DNA of 64,000 nucleotides from Amyelois transitella (GCF_032362555.1 NC_083513.1:7192001-7256000), one strand, 5' to 3'. Shown: positions 49,990 to 60,466, numbered from the stretch's first letter. Notes: generated by a model not told the origin, from the letters alone. Translations and numbers: made by a program.

Positions 49990-50560
49990 TGTAATAACAC
50001 AAGCTAAACTTATTTATACTTTAATTACCCAATTAATTGTCATTAACTTTATAAACTTATTTATGTGTTCGCTTATTGTAAATATTTTCTTTAAGAGAGT
50101 TTCAAAAGAAATATTGTTCTTTGAGGTTCTCCTCTTTTCATTTCAATGACAATGACATGATTGGAGATTTCAATTCAAGAGTTTCAAATTATTTTAACAA
50201 GTGGAAACTCTAAGGTTGCGAACAACTCTTGCACCTATGGTCAGTTCTTAGTTTTTATTTTTTTATTTTATCTTGCTGTAGGTGGTTTCAACACAAAGCA
50301 ATATTTAGGAAGGATTAATGTTATACCAATAAGTATACAAGAGAAGTTTATACATCATTAAATTATTGTCCCGAGTTATAAACATTAAATTCTCTTTACT
50401 TTGTAAGGGTATAAATGCATCTGATTTAAATTAAAAAAAAAAAAAGTTTATGAAAAGAAAAGCAGTTTAGTTTATACAAACGTTAACGCTTTAGGAAACA
50501 AGAACCACTATAGGTCTATCACAGAAAGAGTACAGCATTCTTTAAATTGGGTTTAAGAAG
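49900..50560. repeat. Segmental duplication, left copy (partner 53600-54545)
   Basis: Shares TTTCAAAAGAAATATT, CTTTGAGGTTCT, CAATGACAATGACATGATTG, AGTTTATGAAAAGAAAA and AAGAGTACAGCATT in the same order with 53600-54545. It includes the start exon and promoter of array gene 1. It lacks the SINE present in the right copy. Confidence 0.85.
50011..50018 (-). promoter_or_regulatory. TATA box of array gene 1
   Basis: TATAAATA on the minus strand, 29 bases before the ATG at 49989. This spacing puts the transcription start close to the start codon. In the paralogue at 53.7 kb the same site has drifted to TAAATAAATAAG. Confidence 0.4.
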
Positions 50561-50672
50561 TAGGCAAGAAAAGGTATGGGTACTGGAAAGTCTCAACCAT
50601 TAAAAGGTGCAACAAAATCATTTTATTTTAACAACATAAACGCAGCGCTTTAAAATACTGCTTATATTTCAC

Positions 50673-50775
50673 TTATATTAAACCAAATATCCATAACGCA
50701 ATTAAGATTATAATTAGAACAACAAGTAAAAGGAAGTAAAAACAGAATAGTCGCCCAAGAAGATTACACATGACA
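50673..50775 (-). CDS. Array microprotein exon without a visible start exon
   Basis: After acceptor TTTTCAG (AG 50777-50776) the exon starts with one base, then 33 codons and TAA (50675-50673). It reads VMCNLLGRLF then FLLLVVLIIILIALWIF and GLI. The entry phase is the same as all other array exons. The region to its right has no ATGTG|GTRAG exon. A similar ATGTG near 50952 is followed by GATAGG and belongs to a LINE remnant. It is either an orphan exon or one served by a distant start exon. Confidence 0.4.
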
Positions 50776-50936
50776 CTGAAAAGAAAAATATACAATTTAG
50801 TTTTACAAACTACAGTTCTCATTCTCTCATATTTGCTTGCCCTAGTTTTTTAAACAGATTTTCTTAATCAGGCTGTCTCATATTATTAAATTTCTAGATT
50901 TTCTTAAGCTGACTACCATTTGAAAATTACATAAAT

Positions 50937-51010
50937 TTCACGCCTCCTATCCACATCTTTTTGCTACGATTCCTGCATACTTCTTTCGCTTCATACTCTC
51001 TTTATGCAAG
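50937..51010 (-). mobile_element. RTE LINE 3'-end remnant
   Basis: TTCACGCCTCCTATCCACAT and ATTCCTGCATACTTCTTTCG match the reverse complement of the 3' coding end of the LINE. Confidence 0.6.
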
Positions 51011-52177
51011 GGATTAATTAATTCCCATAGAACTTCTTCACGGCCCAGGATATAGTTGGGCCACCGAGCAGACGAAGTGAGGAAAGGTATCTCCTGAGCC
51101 TACCGCACCACTTGCTCAGAATGAAATCCTCTCTTTCTGAGCAAGAATAAGGGTATGTATTTTCTAAAAACACTTTTCGCATGATTTCGTTTTTTTAATA
51201 AGCTATCCTATGAGGTATTTTTACCTACACTGATTGGAATATAATTTACCTTAAAATTACGATTACCTATTTAAGTTTATTTCAGATATTTTCTCTGTGT
51301 AAATCTGTATTATGATGATGTTGTCAATAGAATGACGGTTGCATGGCTTGGGTTTGCTTTTTTGCTTTTTTTCTTATAGTTTAGACAATGAGAAAGCTCA
51401 GAAAACGTTCTTTCAACTTCCAAAATCCCTTTTTAAAGTTGTCTAAAGCGATTATAGAAGGAAATATCCACTCGGAACATTTATTTTTTATATTTCTTTT
51501 TTATTGTTTTGTAAACAATTAATTGGCCATAATCAAAAAACAACCGAAAGTGATAACTTTCATAAAAGTAGAAACTAAATTGACTAACAAGATTTTTTTC
51601 TTTCTTTCTAACATATTATAAACGCTCAGTAAAAACTTGGATTAAATGTTTGTATGAAACATTCGGCTTTTAGGTCTTTATTTTCAGGTCATGCGAACAT
51701 CACTAGATCAATTTTGAATAGTACTAGTGATGAAAATGATTATCAGCAGTTCCATAATGGAACTGTACCTTGGTACTTATGTCAAAGAACGGTTACTCTT
51801 ATCTCTCAAAACGGAAAAAATAAATAATTCAAAAGGGTGTCGATTCGTGTAAAATCTGGTCCACTAGTCCCAATGAGTTGTCCCATGATAGGACTAGAAT
51901 CTAATTTACATACTCCAGAATTCGTAGTCGCACACAGACTCTATGGATAATATGAGGATACAACCCGGAGTAACCAGTCATAAAGACGAATGAGTTCAGG
52001 TATATTCTAATCACCATTGCAGACGCTCCGAGGAAGGTATTTTACATGAAAAAATAGAATAAGCCATTCCTATTAAAAAGCATTGTTTTGACTTAACTAA
52101 TACATTTAGAAGTTCCGCTATCATACAAAGTACACGAAAACTTTATCACCGAGCTTACTATCGAATGCCATTCTTCT
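51011..52177. other. Array spacer
   Basis: 51720-51770 (TACTAGTGATGAAAATGATT, GTTCCATAATGGAACTGTA) is repeated at 54562-54610, marking the duplicated segment. 51840-52030 looks like a decayed tRNA-SINE body. No further array exon is found. Confidence 0.5.
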
Positions 52178-52227
52178 TTATAAAAGCTCTTGTTGGAGCA
52201 TTTTGTTCATCAATTTTGATGAAGTAT
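52178..52227 (-). pseudogene. Possible orphan tail exon of an array gene
   Basis: Acceptor TTTTTTACAG, then AT, fifteen codons (TSSKLMNKMLQQELL) and TAA. The layout (2 bases + 15 codons + stop = 50 nt) equals the tail exon at 56298-56347. No helix exon with a fitting donor is evident in front of it. Confidence 0.25.
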
Positions 52228-52493
52228 CTGTAAAAAAATAATATTAAAATAATTACAAGCATGTGTAGTACATTGAGTTTCAATCAATAAAAAATTATTC
52301 AAATCTCTTGCGTTACTGAGACAACATATAGCCGAAACTTCTGAGTGTAGGAAGCTAAAATTATTTGGGTAGTGAAAAAGAGGAGTAACATTCCAAAATT
52401 CACGCGGAAACAGGATTAGTATACTGAGAATTGAGATGAGTTTCACGCGGGCGAAGTCGTATGATCTAAAATAAAAAATTGTAATATCGCATA

Positions 52494-52660
52494 CGTACAT
52501 ACATATCACGTCTATATCCCTGGCAGGGTTCTTAGAGCCAACAGTTCTGAAAAGGATGATAGGCCACGTTCACCTAGTTGGCTTAATGATAGAATTGAGT
52601 ATCAAATAGTGACATACTGCCAGCCCATTACCTAAAAGAAGAATCTTAAGTTTATGAGCA
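52494..52660 (-). mobile_element. SINE 3' part, reverse
   Basis: CGTACATACATATCACGTCT, ATATCCCTGGCAGGG and GGCCACGTTCACCTAGTTGG. The 5' half is lost. Confidence 0.65.
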
Positions 52661-52669
52661 TATACTAAA

Positions 52670-52745
52670 TGTATAATATCACAGATCGACGAAAGCCCTC
52701 TGATTAAAGTACTGTATGGAATTTTTACAGTATTAAGTTTATCAG
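52670..52745. repeat. Duplication marker paired with 56036-56107
   Basis: TAATATCACAGATCGACGAA and AAAGTACTGTATGGAATTTT correspond to TAATATTACAGACCGACAAC and AAAGTACTGTATGGAAGTTT at 56036-56107, showing the duplicated segment extends this far. Confidence 0.75.
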
Positions 52746-52989
52746 TGAGTCAGAAAGAAGAAAGAAAGTAATATAGATCTCGAAAATATAATTTTTAGTT
52801 GACAAACACAGCATCCTTGTAAATATTTGTTAGTATATGTTTTTAATCCTTTTAAAATTTACAAAATATCCAAATTACTTTATTTCAAGAAAATCACTAG
52901 AATAATCTTAAAAATAGTTCTATCGCATATAACTTACCGTTGTACTTACTTGCGGTTTAATACTACGCGTATAGTATTATTAAATAATT

Positions 52990-53695
52990 TCATTCGTAAA
53001 TTATTATATATGTACCATAAACTAATACAACTATGATGAATAAACAAATTAATAACGCAATCAGTTGGCAGCAGCAATTGTATAAACAACTAAAAAGAAA
53101 CACAATTATATTTTTTATGTATCTACATAGGTACATACATTTTGTCACGGCTTAACAACATACACACATATAGTCACATCTATGCCCCTTGCGGGGTAGA
53201 CAAAGCCTTGAGAAGACAGGTAGGTTACGTAGGTACAGCTTTTTGGCTTGATGATAGAATTGACATTCAAATAGTGACAGGTTGCTAGCACATCGCCTTA
53301 AAGAAGAATCAAATGCTTTGCCCATCCCTTTTATGACATTCATGGCATAGAGAAGGAGGGTTTCTATTCTTTTTTTTAGTTCAGGGAACCTGGAATTGGA
53401 ATTAAAAAATAACAAGTTTCTAGCCCATTGCCTTAAATAATCCCGAGTTTATTCGCCTTTTCTTGATATGCAATCTGCACGAGGCTTGGGGCAGTTTCTC
53501 TAAACCTCGTATTTTAATAACTGCAGGCGAGATAAAAAATAATAAATTCAAACTTCGATCAATCAAAAATAGGTTCTTTTAAAATGAGGGTTTGGGTACT
53601 TTGGTACTTTTACACTTCTCCAGCGAAACTCTAGTACAATTTTGCATTTCAGGAATTAAGGCATAAAAGTCTATAAGGTGAATAACTAACCACAT
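52990..53695 (-). CDS. Array microprotein 2: Met-Cys plus one transmembrane helix
   Basis: Start exon 53695-53691 (ATGTG, donor GTTAGT) and exon 2 53089-52990 (TGA 52992-52990); 34 residues beginning M-C-C-L-Y-N-C-C-C. The helix is QLIALLICLFIIVVLVYGTY and the end is IIIYE. The first residues align with array gene 1 (CLYNCCCQLIAL against CLCNSCVQLIAL), as do start exon and upstream DNA, so the two are duplicates. The intron holds a decayed SINE. A second SINE sits 0.3 kb upstream of the start, which may affect its promoter. Confidence 0.52.
53155..53400 (-). mobile_element. SINE, decayed, reverse
   Basis: ACACACATATAGTCACATCT, CCCTTGCGGGGTAGACAAAG and AAATAGTGACAGGTTGCTAG. It lies in the intron of array gene 2. 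Confidence 0.7.
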
Positions 53696-54545
53696 TGTAA
53701 TTACACAAGCTTACACTTATTTATTTACTTTTTTTGACAACTACTTTATAATATTATTTATGTTCACTTATAGCAATTAGGTATAATAATATATTTTTTG
53801 AATGTGGGAACTGTTAAGTTTCAAAAGAAATATTTTTCTTTGAGGTTCTTCACTTTTTATTTCATTGACAATGACATGATTGGGATTTTAACCACAAATT
53901 CAATTCTTAATTCTTCGACGTCAAACGTGAGTTCAACTTCAAAGCAATATTCGTGGAGGATTTATGTAATGCAAATAAGTATATGCCGTGTGGTTCCCGG
54001 CACGAATAGAAAAAAGAATAGGACCACTCCCATCTCTTTCCCATGGATGTTGTAAAAGGCGACTAAGGGGTAGGCTTATAAACTTGGGATTCTCTTAGGC
54101 GATGGGCTAGCAACCTGTCACTATTTGAATCTCAATTCCATGTTAAAGCCAAACAGCTGAACGTGGCCTATTAGTCTTTACAAGACTGTTGGCTCTGTCT
54201 ACCCCGCAAGGGATATAGACGTGATTATATGTATGTATGTATGTATGATGTAAATAAGTATACAAAGGAAGCGCAGACTTAAGAACATTACACAAAAGAC
54301 GCAATAAAAATCATACACTAGATACATATGTATATCATTGACATTAAATTCTCTTAAATTTATATAGTTAAGTGTATGCTGTCTTAAATTATCGAAAAAT
54401 TTAAGTTTATGAAAAGAAAATCAGTTTAGTTTATGCGATAGTTTACGCGTTAGTAAACAACAAGTAACAAAAGCTACTTAAGTCTACAGTCGTATACACA
54501 CAGCAAGAGTACAGCATTATTGAAACTAGTTTTAAGAAGTAGGCA
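53600..54545. repeat. Segmental duplication, right copy (partner 49900-50560)
   Basis: Same order of blocks as the left copy, enlarged by a 264-bp SINE. It then joins directly to sequence matching 51720-51770, so the counterpart of ~50560-51720, including the orphan helix exon, is missing here. Confidence 0.85.
53984..54247 (+). mobile_element. Reference copy of the SINE, with target-site duplication
   Basis: 264 bp from TGCCGTGTGGTTCCCGGCAC to the (TATG)n tail. Flanked by ATGCAAATAAGTATA (53969-53983) and ATGTAAATAAGTATA (54248-54262). The left segmental copy has a single related site near 50330 and no SINE. Few substitutions against other copies suggest a young insertion. Confidence 0.93.
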
Positions 54546-54941
54546 AAAACGTGTCGGTAATTTACTAGTGATGAAAATTATTACCAATAGTTCCATCATG
54601 GAACTGTACTATGGTACTAGTGTGAACGAATGGTTTTCTCCATCTTTCATAAGAAAAGGCAACCGAACTGTAAAAAGTTTAAACAAATAGAAATTTCAAA
54701 TAACAGTACAATTTTTTGAAAATGTTACGCTATTTGGGACTTTTTTGGATACAACATTCTGAAAATTCAACTTTTTGCAAACTCGAAATTTTAGGAATTA
54801 AGCTTTAACATCAACTTTATGCTGCTAAATAAAAAAGACCTTTTCCTATAGTCTTCCACAAATTGTTCATGTCTCTCGTCTATTGATAGAGAGCCATAAA
54901 AAAGCTGACAAAAACCAAAGTGGATAATATGATCACTACGT

Positions 54942-55126
54942 TACATACATACATATAATCACGTCTATTTCGCTTGCTGGGCAGATAGAGCCGACAATCT
55001 TGAAATGACTGATAGAATCGAGAATCTAATAGTGACAGGTTGCTAGCTCGTCACCAAAAAGAAGAATCCCAAGTCTATAAGCCCTTAGTCGCTTTTTACG
55101 ACATCCTTGGGAAAGAGAGGGAGTGG
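54942..55126 (-). mobile_element. SINE, decayed, reverse
   Basis: ACATACATACATATAATCAC, TTGAAATGACTGATAGAATC and CATCCTTGGGAAAGAG. The head is lost and there are internal deletions. Confidence 0.7.
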
Positions 55127-55364
55127 TCGCGACGTTACAAAAATAAAATAAAAGACGCATATGGGACCAAACATTTAATAAGTTATGAGACATATAAATA
55201 ATTATACTACACGAATCAAATACAATATTTATCTTTTAAAGTTATTTTAATTCCTAAGGTTACTTCATAGTATCACAATTTTTATAAGTTAATATTTTAG
55301 AACATAATAAAAAGTAGACAAGGGTTAAAATTGTACAAATAAGAGCTAGCTCTTAATTATAACA

Positions 55365-56212
55365 TCAACGGAATAACCAACCGTAAAGCCATGTAGTTAT
55401 GAATATTATCCCTACGACGAAACACGCCACTATGCTGAATACCAGGAAAATTCCTTCGCAACTGAAAAGAGAAATACATACATATAATCACATCTTAGTG
55501 ATATTGAAAGAGGAATGCGAGCCTTTATGAGCAGTCAGAAGTTGTCCAAAAAGGCTCGCTTGGCAGTGCACAACACTAATGTATGGGAGTGAAAGTTGGG
55601 TGCGGCAGAAAAAGCATGAAAGTAGAATAAACGCGGTGGAAATAAGAGCGCTTAGGAGTATTATAGGTATAATTTTAAGTGACAGCTTGAGGAATATAAT
55701 AGGGAATGCTTTGATGGTTTGTTCAGGTCAAAAATACACGAAATTGATAAGATTGCATGAAGGGTGTTATAATTGTCAATGAAGTGAAAGAAGTATGCAG
55801 GGACCTCAGCAAATGGAAAAATTATGTAGTTTCTGCCTACCTTCCGGGAAAGAGGCGTGATTAATTTATGTATGTAATCACGTTTATATCCTTTGCGGGG
55901 TAGACAGAGCCAACGATTTTGAAAAGATCGATAGCTTTCGTTCAGGTGCTTGACTTAATAATAGAATTAAGATTCAAATAGTGACAGGTTTCTGGCCTAT
56001 CGCCCAAAAGAAGAATCCCAAATTTATAAGCCTATAATATTAATAATATTACAGACCGACAACCCTTTGATCAAAGTACTGTATGGAAGTTTTCCAGTAT
56101 TAGATTCCATAATTAGACCTTTTTCTTGGCATTTCCACAAAGTTTAATTATGATTTAGAAATTCTTATCCAAATATTTCATAAATAATCGCATATTTTAT
56201 TACTTACCACAT
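55365..56212 (-). CDS. Array microprotein 3: Met-Cys plus one transmembrane helix
   Basis: Start exon 56212-56208 (ATGTG, donor GTAAGT) and exon 2 55461-55365 (TGA 55367-55365); 33 residues starting M-C-C-E-G-I-F-L-V. The helix is FLVFSIVACFVVGIIFITTW, ending LYGWLFR. Exon 2 is 97 nt, the same as in the inverted gene at 57817-58290, with related residues. No Met occurs in exon 2, so the start exon is needed. The intron contains a LINE fragment and a SINE fragment. Confidence 0.52.
55497..55868 (+). mobile_element. RTE LINE 3' fragment
   Basis: GAGCAGTCAGAAGTTGTCCA, TGTATGGGAGTGAAAGTTGG and TACCTTCCGGGAAAGAGGCG match 30446-30975 of the intact LINE with internal deletions and a stop. Confidence 0.85.
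55873..56036 (-). mobile_element. SINE 3' part, reverse
   Basis: Shares its tail with the LINE fragment before it: TTTATGTATGTAATCACGTT, then CCTTTGCGGGGTAGACAGAG. It ends within the SINE body. Confidence 0.7.
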
Positions 56213-56297
56213 AAAAATAAAAATTATATTTTCACAGATGAGTATGAGTACTAAGTTAGCTATAATGGCTATACTGACTTAGCTATAGCTCCTGATA

Positions 56298-57163
56298 CTA
56301 AATCCAATCATTGCCATACTCCTGGTTTCTGTGTAGTTGGTCATAATCTGCGTTTTCTATAAATACAAACAAACATAATTGATATTTGGTTAACATGTCA
56401 CTTAAAAGAGAAATAACTACAATAATTTTGGAAATATCAGTTAAAATCACGGTTCTTGCAAATACAAGCAATGAACCATTATCTTATGAATTCCCAGCAT
56501 ACAAAATCGTTTCGCTCAAATCCCGTAGGATTTCAATTCACTGCGCATGACTGACTACTAGACTACAAAAAAAGTGATTAAATAGGAAATTGTAATGCAA
56601 TAGAAGCAAAGCATATACTCGAAGTAGTGCGAAACAGTGCTTGCTCCTCTAAATATGCCTGACCATGACTGCTGTGACAAAAGCATACGTAACAGAAAAA
56701 TAAATCTTCTTAGGTAACTAACAAATCGTTGTTAAGTAAAACTTACAGCTAAATATGAAACCAAAAAACCAGCCGACAAGCGCTGCCAATCCGATCACGA
56801 ACCCAAAGCAGCACACACATGCCATGAAAACTGCCCAACTAAAAGAAAATCAATTAATTAACAAATAGGTAGGGCAAAATTAAAAATAAGCTGAGACGCG
56901 CTTGGAAAAATTTCATGCAACGTAAATAAGAAAGAATTAACAGTAGAGAATGCAACAAGCATTAGACGAGAGAGAAAAAGCATGCAGTTATATTGTGATT
57001 TAAAGAGAGAGCGCTTCTTAGTCACAAGACGTCGGTTGGGTTCCCTGAACAGGTCATGATGGCATAGTTTTTAATATAATTCTACTAGCGTTAGACCCGG
57101 TATTGACTTCAATATTCAACCGTTTTATAAACTACTTTGTCTCTTAAATAACTCTTACCACAT
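56298..57163 (-). CDS. Array microprotein 4: Met-Cys, transmembrane helix and short tail exon
   Basis: Start exon 57163-57159 (ATGTG, donor GTAAGAG), helix exon 56838-56747 (donor GTAAGT), tail exon 56347-56298 (TAG). The sum is 147 nt, 48 residues: M-C, WAVFMACVCC, FGFVIGLAALVGWFFGFIFS, then YYDQLHRNQEYGNDWI. If the upstream acceptor at 56358-56357 is used instead, a stop follows at once and the protein ends FIFS. The helix exon aligns without gaps to that of the plus-strand gene (AVF.A..C.....V.G......WF). Two Cys pairs near the membrane face could be lipidated (inference). Confidence 0.5.
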
Positions 57164-57432
57164 TTCATCAAAATCTTACTGTCGAACATTCGGTACATTG
57201 TTCTAATTGCAATTCGATAGAAAAGCTTAAAATGATTAAATATTCAAACTGCATATTCAACATAAAAATACGTATGTATTAAATTTATGTAAAAGTAACG
57301 ACAATCATCATCATCAATGGACATCAAATCACTAATTGTCATTGCTTTTTTGTCATTCCAATTGTCATTCCGATTAAATAACTTGTTATAAAGTTTTATA
57401 TAGCTACTCCTTTGTGCTTCTTTAGTTTTCTT

Positions 57433-57526
57433 CAGCTTCTTCTTTATTGGGGAGCGTTAGGATTTTATCTGACACATTTTGCATCTTTAACTGAGATCCA
57501 GATGCGGGGCCGGGAGAATTTTTAAT
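57433..57526 (-). other. Protein-like orphan frame
   Basis: On the minus strand an open frame NSPGPASGSQLK then MQNVSDKILTLPNKEEAEEN ends at TAA. The composition is more like a C-terminal tail than chance AT-rich sequence. No acceptor fits well upstream, so it may be a decayed exon. Confidence 0.2.
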
Positions 57527-57786
57527 TTAGTAGATTATCAGGAGGTAACTACATTCTTTTATAGGTACCCGCCATAAATACCTAAACCTATGAGGGATAG
57601 TTTATTTTTAAAGGCGTCTATTTACAGTTGTCACCATTGGCTCTGTCACCATGACGTGGTGATAGAACTACAAATAACTAACCTATCGAGTTTGAAGTAT
57701 ACGATACAATCATAAAACTATATTAAATATGATTTAAAGTAAATATTAAGTGGACATGTATTTGTAGAGTGTTAAATTATGATTAA

Positions 57787-57795
57787 TATATAAAG
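57787..57795 (+). promoter_or_regulatory. TATA box of the inverted array gene
   Basis: TATATAAAG, 28-30 bases before the ATG at 57817. The spacing matches array gene 1 and points to a transcription start at or just before the start codon. Confidence 0.4.
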
Positions 57796-57816
57796 AAAGT
57801 AAATAAAAGAAAACCA

Positions 57817-58290
57817 ATGTGGTAAGTTGGGGTTGAAATAGAAAACTACAGAATTTAGGGAAAAGAATAGGTACTTCCTTACATCGACGACTTTACATAA
57901 AAATAGTGATGAAGGTGAATAAAGAATTTAGGGATGGGAATCGTGGCAAGTAAAAAGATGTCTTCTCTTTCGGGAAAGAGGCGTGATAATAAAATATTGT
58001 ACATTTATTTGATCATACTTTTTTTTAGAATGAATAATTATGATCCAAGCTGAGTCACAATTCCCATGTTAAAAAAGTCTCTCAGAGACGCAACGGGGTG
58101 AAACCTTAAATATATATCTAAAGAAATAAAACCAATACATACCTAATTATATTATCTACAATCATCATCAATTATTTTTGTTTTCATTTACAGTGCAGCA
58201 GTTTTTACGGCTGTATTTTGTATCTCTGCTCTAGTAACAGGAGCGTACATAGCTATGAAATGGTTCTGGAATTGGTTAACAAATGCGTAA
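57817..58290 (+). CDS. Array microprotein 5, inverted orientation
   Basis: Start exon 57817-57821 (CCAATGTG, donor GTAAGT) and exon 2 58194-58290 (acceptor TTTACAG, TAA 58288-58290); 33 residues: M-C-A-A-V-F-T-A, helix VFCISALVTGAYIAM, ending KWFWNWLTNA. It is the only member on the plus strand, yet has the same five-base start exon, splice phase and exon-2 length as array gene 3. A LINE remnant lies in its intron. This independent pairing on the other strand is the best internal support for the two-exon model. Confidence 0.55.
57905..57990 (+). mobile_element. RTE LINE 3' remnant
   Basis: GGGAATCGTGGCAAGTAAAA and TCTTTCGGGAAAGAGGCGTG match the last ~80 bases of the LINE. Confidence 0.6.
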
Positions 58291-58329
58291 TTTAACTTTA
58301 CTAAGTTCACATAAAGGTATACAGGAGTA

Positions 58330-58450
58330 CCTGACACCGTCGAGTTTGAATGAGCATGAACATAGTTGTAAATGTGAAACCAAAATGAAGCTGCATACTT
58401 GTTCTAATCGTGGCAAGTGGAAACTTATAGTTTTATGTGTGTATGTACAA
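58330..58450 (+). mobile_element. RTE LINE 3' remnant
   Basis: TGCATACTTGTTCTAATCGT and GGCAAGTGGAAACTTATAG resemble the LINE near 30905-30945. Weak copy. Confidence 0.45.
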
Positions 58451-58490
58451 TCCTATAAAAGAAGCACAGTAAGATCATAACTTCCTAACT

Positions 58491-58747
58491 ACATACATAC
58501 ATATGGTCACGTCTATATCCCATGCGGGGTAGACAGAGCCAACATTCGTGAAGACTAAATGGCCACGTTCAGCTATTTGGCTTAATGATAGAATTGAGAT
58601 TAAAATAGTGACAGGTTGCTAGCCCATCGCCTAAAAAGAATCCCAAGTTCGTAAGCCTATCCCTTAGTCGCCTTTTACGACATCCATGGGAAAGAGATGG
58701 AGTGGTCCTATTCCTTTTTTGTATTGGTGCCGGGATACACACGGCTC
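58491..58747 (-). mobile_element. SINE, full length, reverse, with target-site duplication
   Basis: Flanked by AACTTCCTAACT at 58479-58490 and 58748-58759. Tail, body and head (GGTGCCGGGATACACACGGC) are all present. Confidence 0.9.
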
Positions 58748-58759
58748 AACTTCCTAACT

Positions 58760-60116
58760 AATTTAAGATTATTCTACATATAAAAGGACCATGAGTAAAA
58801 ACATATGTGTAACATATATTTCAGGAAATAGGTGATGAATATAAAGCCTTTGACAAAGAAGATCACATCTACTTTATTTACCCTAAGGATATTTATAATT
58901 CTGTTAGTGATGTCATAACACTTATGTAAAATAAACTTACTTACGTTTGTCCTTTGCTTTTAATTATTTTACAATTATTTTTGAACACTTCTCTTTTTTA
59001 AAATTTTCAGATATCATTCTTCTGCTCGGTAACATACTTATGTTTCTGCCCTGGGAGTGCCCATAACTAGATATTATTCGTAAAAAGAAAGTATGCTATT
59101 TGTGACAATGAATGTAACAAATTATTTTAACAACATTGACATGTCAGTAAATGTGGGTTCAGGCGCAGGCTTTAGTTCCTATTTTTAAATGCTGTCTATC
59201 ATCTTATAGCTGTTAGTGCCAGTAATAAAAAAAACAAAGGGTAGCAGACATATTAATGTTCAACAATTAAGAGAAATAATATCTTTTACGACATTCTTTG
59301 TAATTAGATTCAAATGTTGTTTCTACGGGATCATATTGCACCTAATTTAAGAATCAAACGCAAAATGAAGGTTGGCCATTAGAAAAATGGGCTCTATGGC
59401 CTTAACGAGTCCACACTACTGTGGACTCATCTGATAACGCTATGGTGAAAAGACGTATCAAATCACACCAAATCAAAATTCGAGGGTATCCAAATTTCCA
59501 CACTAGGTGCTATAATGGATAATGCAACACCGTCTAGTGGTAAATTATTCTTAGTCATATTAATATAAAGAAAACAGTGGATGTTAAATGTATTTCCATG
59601 CTAGTATGTCTTGTAGTACTAGTAGTAGTAGGGTCTTGTTAGTTTTATAACAAGCTCTTTAGATAAACTTTGAGTAAAAAAATTAAAAGGTATATTTTTA
59701 AATGTTAATTAATTTTATTACCATGATCAAGTTGAATCAAGTTATATTATATTATTGCAATTAATAGTAATTACCATTCTTTCTTTCCTACATTTATCAT
59801 TCTAATTAATAACTAGATTTTGCTCGCCTATGTTTGAAGTCCAGATTAGCTATATAGCCAGATTTTTATGACATTTCTACCCACATGCTTATCCTTGCAT
59901 TACAAACAGACTATAATAATTTACGAAATAGTTCGCAAAGAAACCATCAATTAGTTAAAATATACTCAAATATAAAATATAATTCTATAATTCAAGTCTA
60001 GATACTTAAGCGTAGTTCAAATAATATTGTTGTTTATCATATTTTATTTATCTTCTGAGCATATTTGTAACTTTTATTTCACAGCCTTATTTTCTGCGAA
60101 TATAAACAGGAACTAG
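58760..60116. other. Stretch without recognised genes
   Basis: AT-rich, no array exon found on either strand. An acceptor-like TTTTCAG near 59010 is followed by a short frame, but no partner is visible. Confidence 0.4.
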
Positions 60117-60313
60117 TCATAACGTGTACCTAAATGTAGGGTACTTATATTTTTCATATATATCCTGAAAATAAATTAGAAAAAAGTGATACATAAGTGT
60201 ATAATAAAAGTTTCCATCTGGCTGGAAATTCCCTCTCCGCTTCTTCTGGGGTACAGAGTTTCCCGTGACGGAGTTGGCATTATTTGAAATTGTCTTTGGG
60301 GTGGGTACCCCAT
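60117..60313 (-). other. Candidate tail exon of array microprotein 6
   Basis: A protein-like frame after an AAG acceptor (60315-60314): AT, then GVPTPKTISNNANSVTG and NSVPQKKRRGNFQPDGNF, ending TGA at 60119-60117. Its phase fits the donor at 60714-60713. The polypyrimidine tract is poor, so this is weak. Confidence 0.25.
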
Positions 60314-60466
60314 CTTGTTAATCAGATTGTGGTCAAACGTCAATTTTTTTTTGTATAGTAGTACAACACGCAATACGCTTGTTTTATTAATTCATTATAT
60401 ATAAAGAATTGATGAAACAGTAATACATTATTAGTACAATTAATAAAACAGGGATAGTTCCTATGT

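Noticed and set aside
50940-50960. Start exon (ATGTG) for the orphan helix exon at 50673
   Set aside because: The following bases are GATAGG, not a GT donor, and the stretch belongs to a LINE 3' remnant.
58990-59075. Another plus-strand array exon after TTTTCAG near 59010
   Set aside because: The frame in the array's entry phase meets an early stop, and no ATGTG|GT exon lies upstream in this orientation.
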